DNA of 64,000 bases from Burhinus oedicnemus (lineage: Eukaryota; Chordata; Aves; Charadriiformes; Burhinidae). Below are positions 51,101 to 62,931 of this stretch, one piece after another. The DNA is taken from positions 1,023,137 to 1,087,136 of the forward strand of contig VFFE01006970.1 in NCBI GenBank assembly GCA_008921705.1, given 5' to 3'. Position 1 is the stretch's first letter. Every line of letters begins with the position of its first letter. The notes under the pieces were generated by a model. It saw only the letters and a list, made by a program, of their open reading frames with translations. It was not told the DNA's origin and ran no database searches. A program made the position numbers and the translations under genes.

Positions 51101-54100
51101 GAGATTCTTGTATTGGCTTGAACTTTGAACCATTTTGTGAAACTGAATACTTCTGCATTTTCAACATGCAAGCAAGTGAAAAATAAAATGCAAAGTAAAT
51201 TAAATAGCCTTGCTACATATAAAAACTATTCCGTTTGTTTTCTGATTTAATATTACAAGCTGTTCTGAAAAAAAAAAAAAACAAAAAACAGAGATGTAGC
51301 TAAAGGAAGGCTGGCAATGTACTCTGTAAACAAAACAAAAAATATAAATTCCCTCAAAAGGTTTATCTATTTCAGAGTGATCATTGCTAATTTTAAATAA
51401 AGCAATGAGAGGATACAGCTATCCAAACATGTTTTGTTAAATTTGAAACAATTTCTAAACCATTATTCTCTCTATTGTTCAGTTAAAGATCAACATTCAG
51501 GTAATGCTGAAATATTCATCATCACATTTGTCCTTAAGCAAATTCAACTTGGAGATTATTTTTAGAATGAAAGTTCACTTAAGAAATGTGAAAGAAAATG
51601 TGGGTCACACTTGTTTTTTTAATTAAATACAAAAGCCCGTATCATGGTCTGCTTTTATAATAAGTTTTCATTTGGGCATTTTTTAAAAAATGACTGTTAT
51701 TCAAATTAAAACTTGCTCTTAAATCTCCAAGCTGACATAATGGTTCACTCCATGAGTGGGTCACCACCCTTTATAAAGCCAACAAGATACCCAAGCATAC
51801 ATCAATTCCAGGATGCCTTTTAGACAGGTCAACCATCTCTTCTCTATAAGGAATGGGAAAATAAGAAGCAATCTTGCCCATACTGCCACAAAAATGCTGA
51901 GGTGCTGAATAAAGAATTCACCTGCAAGTCCAGTCGGGCAATTACTGATCAGCTGGTAAACTTCCATTCTGGTTTTCTATTGCTCAAATTCAACCTCAAT
52001 ATTCCCTTTCTAGAATAGAAATTTTAATTTGGGAGAATTCAGAAACCATACTTGGCCACGCAAATTATTCCTCCAAAGGACAAGATACAAGACTGAATTC
52101 ACTGCCCCAGAAATGCATTTGAAAATTGCTGTGTTCAGAATATCAAGATTAAAGGATAAATTATATTTAATTTTGCTTACAATTACATATTTGAAATGCA
52201 CACTCTTTCTGTAAAGAATTTTGGTTTTACCATTTTCTTCTCTGGTAAAAGCCATTAAAAAAAAGCCCCATTGCAAATGTTCCCATCAGCAATAAGTTCC
52301 TTCTCAGTATAGTTGCAATCAATAACAATGCTTTTCTGCACACTCAGCAACAGATTTAGGGACTCAAAACAGCAGTAGGTGGGCCACATGCATCTACTAA
52401 AAATGTCACCCTGTTAGTTAATGTTTGATAGCAAGCATTGAACTACGCAGCAGGAATAACTATAACCACAGAGGACAATGGAAAAATGATTGACAACTTC
52501 CTCTAGTTTAACGAAAGCACCAGGAGATGTTTCAAACGGAGAGGAAATGAGAATAGAAGAATCATAAAAATGACCCTTAAAATAGTTCTACTCAGAAAGA
52601 CTAAGGTTAAAAAAATCTTGCCATAAGGTTTAGGGGAGCCATCTACCACAGATTTTGGGATCATGGCCTGGAAGAATGCTGAGTTTCTGTGTAGAATGAA
52701 GAAGATTTAATGTAGCCATGGGAGCTATCACCAGTCAAGAATCACCTCATTTCATTTCATATTCGGTGTTCTTGTAGAATTTAGACAATTTTGACCCAGG
52801 ATTCATCAGTTTTAATGTATCTCCACTTATTACCTTGTCTGTGCTATTACCTTGTCACCAAACCACAAGTGAGAGAAAGTTCCAGATTCTACAAGGTGCT
52901 ACAAGAAGAGAAGTGGATCAGCAAAGAAATGAGTACCTGCAGTACCTGCAGCCCAAGCAGGTTGGGAGAAGTAGGGAGCTGATGACCCAGCCTGTGAAGT
53001 AACAGAAAAGAAACTTTCCATGGATGGGAGAGGACTTTGCAGAATTTGCTGTAACCCAGGAAACTACTAAGCTGTCTTAAACAAGCAGGAAACAAGAATC
53101 TGACTGCAATGACACAGCGGCAGAAGAAGATTTAATTATGGACCTTTATTCTCTCTCTAGTCACCTTCAGCTTTCATTTAAGGAAAAAAAAACTGCTAAC
53201 TATTCTAATCTATATTCTCATAAAACCTGATGTCTCTTCAATTTAAAATCTTGTGGTCTTCTTTGAGAGTTCACTGTAAGGAAAAGTTGTAGGCAAATCC
53301 ACCGCAAAGTTCTGGAGAACTGGTCAACTACTCCAGTTACACCAGACATGGCATTACCAAAAGGCTAGGAGAATTTCAGTTCCTTCACTAGCACTGACTG
53401 TTGTGCTGCACAGCCACATGAGTGTATCATCTGCTCTACCAGCCATTTAGATCAGGACAAAGCCTGGTTAAACACCAGTCAGGAAATACAAGTGGGAGGA
53501 CACAACTTATAGTAAATGCACAGGATTTCTATCAGGGCAAAATGTTCTGGGCAGATATTATTTCCTGTCATATCACTCCAGTGAAGAAAAAACCCACTAT
53601 TTCTGTCACTTTCACAGTCAGCAATGCTATCAGTAGCTGTAGCAGCATCTTCTGGAAGGAAGGAAGTTAGATAAAAGGGAGCCAGCAAGAAGAAAAGTTT
53701 AGAATCATACAGTGGTTAACTTGATTTAATCGATTGCCTTACCAGGCTAAGAAAGAGATCTGGCATGTGGCCTGCACTGCAGAGACTGCAGTGGCATGCA
53801 TCCAATTATATATATCTGGCATCTAAGTTTTTCTCCTCTCTGCTCCTCATCCTACAGCTAAATTTGTAATAGAGGATGATCCCTCTCTTTCTCATCTCAT
53901 ATACAAGCACAAATGAGGGATGGGGTCTACCGCACAGTTGAATGAGCTGGTACTGCTTTGAGAGTGCAGGAGGGCATGCCTTTTGAAAATATTTGACTGT
54001 TAGCCAAAGGTTAACATCTCTCTGCAGCTGATGTCACTACAAGCCAGTGGTATTTCAGGGAAGAAACCATAAATAAACAACTCCAAATACTCTTCTAACA

Positions 54101-56998
54101 AATAAATTACGACCCAAGAGAAAGAAAAAGAAAAAAAAAAAAGAAGTGAGGAATCTGGAGAGAAAACAGATGTAACCAGTGTCAACTATGAAAATTAACT
54201 CCTGTGCCTGTAAAATAGGTAGAAACCAAACAGGCTGATGGTCTCGCATTACACCCAGTTTTTCTCAATGCCTTCTTCTGTTACTATTTCAGCAACTTTG
54301 GATATACACGCATATTAGCTGCTTAGCTAAAAGAAGGCACAGAAGGGTGTTAATCTCTAATTGCTGACTCCCTAGATGGCTGTGTCATTTGCTCTTCACA
54401 CAAGAAACAGTTTGACAAAGCCCTGCATGCAATCAAGTCCCACATACTTGTCTCTACTCAGTGTCACAAATGTGCAGGCCTAGCATCAGCTCCGGTTGGC
54501 TTCTGGCAGTGCCTACACAAAGAAGCACATGAATGCTATTAAAAGACACATGTATTATTCAGTGGGACACTGCCCAAACTTCACCCACTAAATTGAGCAA
54601 AAGGAGTGCAGAAAACGCACAGGTCAGGCAAGAGCATTCTTACGGGTGTTCATATACAGAGAGAACCAAGCAGTGCAGTTTACCATTTAAATAACCTTGT
54701 AAATAAAGTGAGAAAGAGTCCATGTAATATACCACGCAGTTATGATACTTCTGTAATCCGGTGGCCCACTTAAAAAGGGTCCTATGAACTGTCTGATCTT
54801 TCACTTTTTTTTCCTCTCAAACAGTTATTTTTTACTTTCTTTCTCTGAGCCTTAGAGTCACAGACACCATTACGAGAAACAGAAGAAAAAGTTCAAACGA
54901 ATCAGCCAGTTGAGATCTGATGGGAAGCTAAAGGGTCTCGATACTAATCTTCAGTAAATGGCCCTGCAAATACCAGTTGGGGGCTTTCAGTGTCCTCCTA
55001 TGGCACAGTATATAACTGTGCCAAGAGGGAAAAAACCACCCTTCTCTGCCCATAGACTTCAAACTTGTAGTACTCCAAGGGGGCCCTTTGAGCAGGCTCT
55101 CTGCACACTTTGCAGCATAGAACTAGGTAGAGTTGAGCATCTTCGCACAGACTGTCCTCTACACTGGCAGCTCCCCCTCAACCTCACTTTTAGTATTTCA
55201 ACTTGCTGTGGGTTTGAGCTGTTTCACAAGTTTTGAAGCTAAGACATCCTTCACAAGTCAGGTGTTGGGGACTGCTACTCTATAGGGCCTGACAAGGGAA
55301 CTGGAAGGGGAAAAGGCATAGAAACTCACCAGTCTAGTGTCTGAAGTAGGAACCACAAACCTCATCTTGGCACTCCACCTCACTTTGCAAATAATTAACC
55401 CATGCTGCTTTCCAAGAAAATCAATGCTTATGCACAGTCATTTCCAAAAATTTGTTGCATATGTAGCATATATTTTTAAACTACCAAAATATATGCAAAG
55501 TGATTAGTTTCATCTTTTTACTGAGAGCCAGACTACTCAAAAATACATTTGGTTGCAAGTGTTTTGCAAGATGATTTTCAAAGCATAGACCTGTGCAGTT
55601 CTCCGAAGTCCTTTGATCCATGCCTTCCTCAGTCTCAATCTGTTGAACTCAGCATCAGCATTCATAAACACTGTTCTCAATCTATGTATTTTCCTCATAT
55701 TTGTTTTCTTTGACACTGCCGAGTGTTGGCTATCAGCCATCTACTATAATCCTACTGTGCTCAGAACAAAACTGGTGAAGTGGTTTCGTTATTACATCCC
55801 CTGAAGCAGTTGCTCTTGCTTCTGGTCTTCTACACATTTAGTTATATTAACACTGTGTTATGAAAGACACCAGATGGACAGTGCTGGAAAAACCACATCC
55901 GTGTTTTCAACAATACATGCCTTAGGTCATCACCTCTCTTCTTCAGGAAACATTATTACATTTCTTAGAAAAGGTCTAAGGGGTGTAGCATGTGGATTCT
56001 TCCCCATGTTCTATAAGCAGACAATTACATCGAACCACAAAATCGTTTCTAAAACAAAGGTGTTTCATACTGCAAGCGAATACCAGTGGGATGCAGAAGC
56101 CTGCTGTAAATATGTCAAAGCTCTAGGTTTCTTCATACTTGTACTCAGTAGCTCTCATTCCACAACTGTTTAGACAGCCATCTCTTGTGTTTATTATTTT
56201 TCGTAAGTTGGATGTTGTTGGTTTTTGCCATAGGAAAGGCATAAGTTTCAAGATGAAACTGTGAAGGCCTCTTGCTAATTTTCTCTGCAATGAAGAACAA
56301 GAACAGGGACTGAAGCAAGAGATTAGTAACATTCACAAATAAAATGACAGTGCCATCTCCACATTCATGAAGGAAATTCCCTTTGCCCACTATTCGGTCC
56401 ACTCTGTGCCTTTCAGCACCACCATCTTTTTTCAGGTTGATGTGCTATAGCCCAAATGCATGAAACAATGAAATAGGTCTCATACTTGGCTGACATGATT
56501 CCAGTGGGCTTTCCCCGTGGAGAAGAGTAAGGGTAGTAAAGTGACAGTACAGGTTAAAAAAAAATCAAGTTAAAATCAGTTACTGACAGCTGAATTTCTC
56601 TCGGGATTTCTTGCAACTGAGAACAGGGGATATCTTTTTTCCTCATCTGCGAGCTAAAATACAGTATTTCCTGTTTAATAGTGCCCTCTAGCGAAAGAAA
56701 AAGAATATTGAAACAGAAGAGGTGAACACATTTCAACAGGTTAAAACCGAGGTGGAAGAATGACGATTTGAGAAGATTTGCTGATCATCTTATTACCACA
56801 AAGGGACTTTAGTGTTAATGTATGCCTTTGCTACTTTGCAGGTAAAATGAAGCTTTATTGTGGCAGCTGCTCCTGAAATCCTAGCTGAACATCGCAATTT
56901 AACTCTAGGGCACAGCATTGTAAGGCAGATTCACCTGAATGGGATGAAAGGAGCCTCCAGCAACTGCATATACTTGTTGAAATCTAAGGCTACTATCT
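48171..56998. other. Long unique stretch, no gene seen
   Basis: Nearly 9 kb of AT-rich unique DNA. A-runs lie near 51267-51280 and 54129-54143. A CTCF-like word, AGTGCCCTCTAGCG, occurs at 56679-56692. The frames, up to 99 codons (55874-56173), show no family resemblance. No exon is recognised. Confidence 0.5.
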
Positions 56999-57244
56999 TG
57001 TCATGGTTTCAGCTGGGATAGAGTTGACTTTCTTACTGGTAGCTGGTATAGTGCTGTATTTTGGACATGGGATGAAAAGTGTTGTTTTCGGTTGTTGCTA
57101 AGCAGTCAAGGCCTTTTCTGCTCCTCACACTGCCCTGCCAGCAAGAAGGCTGGGGGTGCACATGAAGTTGGGAGGAAACACAGCTGGGACAGCTGACCCC
57201 AACTAAGCAAAGGGATATTCCATACCATATGACATCATGCTCAG

Positions 57245-57252
57245 TATATAAA
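57245..57252 (+). promoter_or_regulatory. TATA box of the solo LTR
   Basis: TATATAAA in the middle of the 544-bp LTR, about 160 bases before the polyadenylation signal, fits a U3 core promoter. It may still be able to start transcription into the plus-strand flank. Confidence 0.6.
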
Positions 57253-57409
57253 GCTGGAGGAAGAAGAAGGAAGGAGGGGAGTAGTAGACTTATGGCTTTT
57301 GTCTTCCTAAGTAACTGTTACACGTGATGGAGCCCTGCTTTCCTGGAGATGGCTGAACACCTGCCTGCCCATGGGAAGCAGTGAATGAATGCCTTGTTTT
57401 GCTTTACCT

Positions 57410-57415
57410 ATTAAA
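57410..57415 (+). terminator. ATTAAA polyadenylation signal of the solo LTR
   Basis: ATTAAA is the most common variant of the polyadenylation hexamer. It lies downstream of the TATA box, in the R-region position. Confidence 0.5.
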
Positions 57416-57542
57416 CTGTCTTTATCTCAACCCAGAAGTTTTCTCACTTTAAGTCTTTTGATTCTTCTCTTCCCCATCCCAACCGGGGGAGTGAGCAAGC
57501 AGCTGTGTGGTCCTGGTTGCTGGCTGGGGTTAAACCATGACA

Positions 57543-59260
57543 TATCTCTACCATGGTAATGAAGTGCTTCTGATGCTGTCAGAGAAGGTAAGGACTGATA
57601 CTGCATTGTACCCTAAATTCTTGGATCTTTCCTCAGACAATCTTTAGGCCTACAGAAAGGTGGGCATCCTCTACACTCCATGGTCAATACTGTAACTTAC
57701 AACAGACACTGTCAATTGAGAAGTCTAAAGTAACCTTATAAAAGCTATGTTTAAGCATTTAGCCATAACAGCTATTTTTTTCGGTTAATATTGTATGTTT
57801 GAACTGTCATGGGAGGAATAAGCTAAAACACCAACAAGTAGTACAGATGATCATGTGGAGTTTTTTATATACAGCTGAAAACATAATTCATTAATCTTGC
57901 TTTCCCTAAGTCTACATTGGGAAGTCTGGCCATTGTTTTTTGTCTCATGTTGTCTTTTTACACATATAATCCAGGCATGTGGAATGGTGCGCAGAAGTAA
58001 AACACAAGACTTATTTTAAAGCTGCTGTTTCCTAGACAGTTTTATACAAAACAGAGCAGACTGCAGAAATCACGGCTAATTCAAATGTGACCCTTATTTA
58101 AATCCTCTCCTTCCTGATACTTTGCGCTGCTCTGAAAGACACATTTCTTACTGCTAATTCACTGTCAGCTGTGGCACAGAAAAAAACAAACCCTTTATTC
58201 TGAAATTTATTCCTTAAAGTGAAAAGTCTCACCCTCCTTACCAAGCTGGCTAACATTTTAAAGATTTTTTAATACTAAACCAGTAAAAGATAATTCCCAA
58301 TTCTCCCTCTTTTAACTAACCCAATTACCCAATTTCGAGTCTGCTGAAAAACTATGGGAAACCAGTAGAAATATCACTAACGCTATTACAAAAAGTCACT
58401 GTTCTTTGACAAGGACAACCTGGCTGCATCCCACCACTCAGAAGACAGACAGACAGACATCAGTAGGGTGCCTGCTGCAAAGCCTCAAGGTGGTGACATC
58501 AACTCCTTGCCAGTTTCTCCAGTCAGGGACACTGGCATCCCGACTGCAGTACCATCAGTGGCAGAACTCACCTCCCTTGGACCAGCTTCTACCTGAGGTC
58601 TCAAAATGACAGTGCAAATACATACCGAGTCCCATTCGGCACACAGTTAGCGCCAGCTGGAAAAATCAACATCAGGCATTTGCAAAGCCCTGTTGCAGCA
58701 AAACATACATTAAGCATCTCCAGCTGAATCAAATCCCTATGGAGGCAGTCAGCTCTGCCAGGGATCCTTCCACAGGCTCATCCCCATATTGAATCCACTA
58801 CATTTTTTTGCAAGTACCTAGGCCAATGTGCAAGAACTGGTCTCCGCTTCCTTGGCATTATCAGTGTGTATCCCCAACTGAAATCAGTTTTGACAAGCAG
58901 AAATACCCGAAGACGGTAAGAAGATATCGGGGGTGGGGATGGATTTTCTTAATCTTGTCATCATTTCCACCCTGCATGCTTTTAACTTTCCTCAAACTTA
59001 TGCAGAGGCTTTTAGGTTTCCCCATCTTTGACTCACTTTTGCATGTTGTGAGGGAAGAAAACGGGTGGTTCACTTTTGGTTTCTGGAAAAGAATAAAAGT
59101 CAGTGCTTAATATCTGTATAAAAAACCACCAGACTGGCCATCACCCCCCCTACAGCGAGAGCAACCCAGCTGTGGGTTTCTTGCAAAGTTCCCTGCTCCA
59201 AAGCCAGAAGAGGAATTTCTTTGGTTTAGTCTGACTTGCTACCAGCAGCCTGAAAGCTCT
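57543..59260. other. Unique sequence upstream of the CpG island
   Basis: No repeat family is seen apart from a short CAGA repeat at 58442-58458. Overlapping frames of 100 and 70 codons at 58808-59110 have no known relatives. The sequence becomes GC-richer toward 59260. Confidence 0.5.
58442..58458. repeat. (CAGA)n microsatellite, short
   Basis: About four CAGA/AGAC units. Confidence 0.8.
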
Positions 59261-59322
59261 CCCGGCCTCAAATACAGCCGCCGCGGGACTCCGCACCGGG
59301 ACGCGGTCCCGACCCCGAGCAA

Positions 59323-59733
59323 ATGGCGGCTCCGCTCAGCGACCGTTACCCCGCCCGCCGCCAGGGCCCGGCAGCGCCACCTGCCGCTGGCTACCGGCGC
59401 CGCCGCCCAAAGGCCGCGGCGCCGAGGGCGGGTAGCCCCGGGAGCGGCCTTCCCGGGGCTGCCCGTGAGGAAAAGCGCGCCCGCCGGGTCGGTGTGCGCA
59501 GGGGCGGGTGGCACAGGAAAGCCCCCAGCGGCGGCGATCTGCGGTGGGATCAGCGGGCGGCCCGCGAGGAGGGCCCGGGCTGGGTACCCCGGCGGCAGCC
59601 GGCGCCCAGGGCCGGGGAGCGGGGCCGCGGTGTAGGGGACCGGCCGTACTGCAGAGCGAGCGGGCGCAGCGTCGCCCAGTCCCCCGCCGCGGGTCAGATC
59701 CCGCTGCGCTTGGGCCGAACCAAGCCGAGGCAG
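59323..59733 (+). other. Possible first coding exon (weak)
   Basis: An ATG inside a YY1-like word (AAATGGCGGC) opens a frame that is uninterrupted to CAG|GTGCGT, a plausible splice donor after 59733. The exon would be 411 bases, exactly 137 codons. YY1 sites in this orientation are often just downstream of the transcription start and overlap the ATG. Against it, the peptide begins MAAPLSDRYPARRQGPA and is rich in Ala, Arg, Pro and Gly, which any frame in this island would be, and it matches no protein I know. It may equally be 5' UTR or a non-coding RNA exon. Confidence 0.2.
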
Positions 59734-60031
59734 GTGCGTGTGTCCTGAAGCCAAACCTCGTCGCTCCTGGCAGCTCTGCGGAGCCCCTGCCCGCCGCCCA
59801 AGGGCGGGCGGAGGCCCAAAGCGGGCGCGGGCAGCAGCCGGCGGTGGCAGGCTGCCCGCCCTGCGGAGCCCTCTGCTTGCGCTCGCCAGGGCTTCGCAGC
59901 CGTCGCCTCTCCAGCACCAGCAGGCAGCACGGTGCCTTTCCTCTGCAGTGCAGCCGCCGCAGCGGGAGACAGCCCTCATCTGCAGGGCCAGCTTCTGACG
60001 CTGTTGCTGCCCCACGCCCTTCCCTACTCTT

Positions 60032-60060
60032 CCCCCCCCCCCGCCATCTTCTCCCCCCCC
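60032..60060. repeat. Two poly-C runs around a YY1-like site
   Basis: C11 (60032-60042) and C8 (60053-60060) flank GCCATCTT. On the minus strand these are long G-runs with quadruplex potential, at the edge of the CpG island. Confidence 0.8.
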
Positions 60061-60065
60061 GGCGG

Positions 60066-62931
60066 TATTCAGAACGTGGAGGAAGATGAGCAGGGAATGA
60101 TGTGGAAAGTGGCGGGGGTAAAAGTGAGCAGCTGCAGGGACAGCTCGGATGGGGAGGGCACAAGAGACCGTGTGTGCAAGGGGAGTGTGACAGCAGGAGG
60201 CAGAGATTGTCAGCCCCACAGTGAAGATTGCAAGGGGATACAGGAAAGAGAAAACACCACAGTCAGTGCTCTTCTATGTCCTGTTTCCGTCCATAGGTGA
60301 AATCCAGACCTTCATCAACCTGACCCTTCTAAACCCCCATAGTTCATCTCTACCACCTTAACCCCCAAGTCCCATTTTAGAGAGAATCTCCTCTGCCTAG
60401 AGGTCGTTCTCCTTCCACCACAACACTCACCCGAACTTCTGGGCCCTCTATTCAGTCCCCCGCAGTTGCCCCATACATTTTCCATCAGAGACTAGCCTAC
60501 TAGGGGCAGCTTTTCACTCCTTGACTGACTTCCTTACAGGCAGCATGGCACGAAGGCTAGGAAAACAATCTTGGCAAAGTATTTTCTAAACCAAGGTGAC
60601 TCAGTTTTCCAGTGCTGTCTTTAAAGATTCCCAGTTTAATTGCTCTGAGGCAGGAGCTGGTGGCCTGAGCTCTCCATTTGTGCAAGTCAAAGTTACGGTG
60701 TCTTCTCTGCCTCTTATTTCATATGTATCACCTTACACATGTCTACAGATCGCTTCCCCTGCTCAAAGCAGTCACTTCATAAAACTTGGCCTTTGATCCA
60801 GTTTTGCTACGTGCTTGTCATACCTGAGATGGACTGATCCTATGGGGTAATTCTAAGTCTCTTGAGTCTCTGTCCCTTCATGATTTCAACATTGTTCCCA
60901 AGTAATACAGGGTCTAGTATTGAACTGGCCCTGTCCAGGTCATGCTGGGTTATTGGTTTTTTTCAGCAGCCCTATTTGCAACAACTGACAGGGAACAATG
61001 GAAGAATAGGTAAAAAAAAAAAAAAAAGAAACTGAAATTGTAAAAGAAAATTAAGTTCACCATTTGGTACTGACATACCATGTTTTGTTACCTATGGATT
61101 CGCTAAATTCCCAAGCAGCCTATTGATGCTATGTGCATCACAGTACCTGTTTATCCCATGTTCCTCCTTGCAGCATGCATTTCATACAGCCAGGCTGAAC
61201 TTTACCATAACTCATCCAACTTCTATTTATGCACTAACCATAGCCTCCCATGCATATGAGGCTCATTTGAATAACAGAATAGATAGAGGATCTGGAAGAA
61301 GTCAAATAGTTTCGTCTTCAAGAAGGAAATCCAGCAGTTGCCACACACAGGAGATTGTTAACAGCATGATGTCTCACTGCTCTGCTAGGTAAACATGCGC
61401 TCAGCAGCATGTACGAACGAGGTGACTTTCCCTATTCCACCCATCTGCATCTAATCAATGCAAGTGAGCACTAGACACTCATTCTTGCTTGGTTTTTACT
61501 TTGCATTAATAACACTTGCTACATACGGTGCAAAGACGAGATTCAGAACGTCTAGGATTTGCTGCTATTTCCATTTGAAATGTAGCTACACAATAAAGGA
61601 TTCAAGATTAATCTGCTTGAAAAGCTAGAGATGTTAAGTGACAAGAAGCTGGGAACAATGATTTAGAAATGGCAGCTCAATTATGCAGCTCGGAGAAAAA
61701 CAAACAGAGACTGAAATTGAAACTGAAATGCTTGTAATTCATCCTATTTTGAACCAAAATTTGGATAACTTTCACTTACTGGTGAACAGCCATACTGAGC
61801 TGCAAATAGTGCTGTCTAAAGAGCAGTCTGAAGGCAGTTAACAAAGGAGATGAGTACAGACTCACTGTGCTTCAGAGGCTTTGAGACAGTTGCAGGAGGG
61901 AGACAGGAAAGGAAGAACACTCTCCTTGAGAGGTTCTCCATATAGCCTTGGCCAAATGAGCAAGTTCAAAGGCTCCCATGAAGCAGGGGTTAACTGAGAC
62001 TTTATTTCTTTCTGTTTGTACAGGAAAGAGGCCAAAGTAGCAGCCGCAAACCACGAATCCTCATGATGAATGACCATGTCAGCTTAGCTCCCTGTACGCG
62101 CTTGAGAGGACTAGGCTGAGATCATATGGTATTTTCTGAATTTGTTTGCTCAGCCTTCAAAGATAAGCCTGAACAGCATCGACTTTTTGAGCTTTGCCAA
62201 GGCTACCCACAAGACCAGACTCACAGTCCACAAAGGCAGTAAGCGGCTGAGTGCAGGCCACCTATGTAGCCTGCCCATACTTTGATAGGACAGTGTGGTA
62301 CGCTTTCCCGTAAGGAGCAATGCACCCACACACCAATGGGATTGTGCTGCCTCCCACCCCATGTCTTACCACCACCACCACCACCTAAGTTGTGAGTGGA
62401 GGCTTCCCCAAGCTCCTAAACATGTTCTAAAATGTTCTTTATAAACAAGAAAACATAGTATGATAGACTTGTTTTCTTTGTAGTTCTAATTTTTGACAGC
62501 AAGTATTTAAAAATATTGAGGGCTGTTGAGATTTTTTTCTTGCTGTCTCCATTTTAACTATATGCTTTTCAGTCTATGTGTCTGGCGGCGGGGAGAATTG
62601 CTTACTGGGAAAAAGGAGGTTGACATTTTTAAATCCACAGCAAAGGTTTCTCTTCAGTTATCAGGGGCTACAACCTTTTTTAAATGTTCAGTAATGGAAT
62701 TTTTTATACATTGATGTGGCCATAAGAGACACACTTCATTCATCTATACTTTCTATTATTTTGGGGTATGGCTATGGCCAACACCCATTAAGCCTGAAGG
62801 ATAGAGTGTCCAAGAGAATTCCCCTCCAACCAGCAATTTCTTGCAACAATTAAGGTGGAAAAGAGATGGTCTGGGGAGTTTCCCTGACGGGGCAGGAATA
62901 TGTGAAGCCACAGCTGTGCTCCTGTCTTTGG
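60066..62931. other. Sequence downstream of the CpG island, no gene seen
   Basis: Composition returns to AT-rich. It contains an A-run of about 15 near 61013-61027 and a short CCA repeat at 62369-62385. The frames, up to 89 codons, are unrecognised. If the island promotes plus-strand transcription, this is probably first-intron sequence. Confidence 0.5.
62369..62385. repeat. (CCA)n microsatellite, short
   Basis: About five ACC/CCA units. Confidence 0.8.

Larger units (their letters stand above)
56999..57542 (+). mobile_element. Endogenous-retrovirus solo LTR, 544 bp
   Basis: This is a textbook solo LTR. It begins TGTCATGGTTT and ends AAACCATGACA, an 11-base perfect terminal inverted repeat with TG...CA ends. 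The flanks TATCT (56994-56998) and TATCT (57543-57547) are a perfect 5-bp target-site duplication. Inside are a TATA box, TATATAAA, at 57245-57252 and an ATTAAA polyadenylation signal at 57410-57415, in the correct order for U3-R-U5 in plus orientation. The sequence matches my memory of an LTR family that is widespread in birds. No retroviral gene is adjacent, so the provirus was lost by LTR-LTR recombination. A 5-bp duplication is typical of ERVL and some ERV1 groups, and I do not assign a class. Confidence 0.95.
59261..60065. promoter_or_regulatory. CpG island, probable gene promoter
   Basis: About 800 bases of very GC-rich sequence with dense CpG dinucleotides form the only such block in the window and stand sharply against AT-rich surroundings. 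It has several Sp1-type boxes (CCCGCCC near 59350, GGGGCGGG at 59501-59508, GGGCGGGCGG at 59802-59811), two YY1-like sites (AAATGGCGGC at 59321-59330 and CGCCATCTT at 60042-60050), a CTCF-like AGCGCCACCTG at 59373-59383, and no TATA box. In vertebrates such islands mark promoters of broadly expressed or developmental genes, often bidirectional. I cannot identify the gene or be sure of the strand. Open frames of up to 326 codons inside it reflect the scarcity of stop codons in GC-rich DNA. Confidence 0.85.

Noticed and set aside
56679..56692. CTCF-like word AGTGCCCTCTAGCG
   Set aside because: It has only partial agreement with the consensus and is isolated in AT-rich DNA, too weak to list as a site.
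59508..60089. 193-codon plus-strand open frame
   Set aside because: It has the same compositional cause as the other frames in the island, and it overlaps other equally open frames.
59239..60219. 326- and 275-codon minus-strand open frames across the CpG island
   Set aside because: GC-rich sequence has few stop codons. The products are low-complexity Ala/Arg/Pro/Gly runs in all frames and match no family I know.
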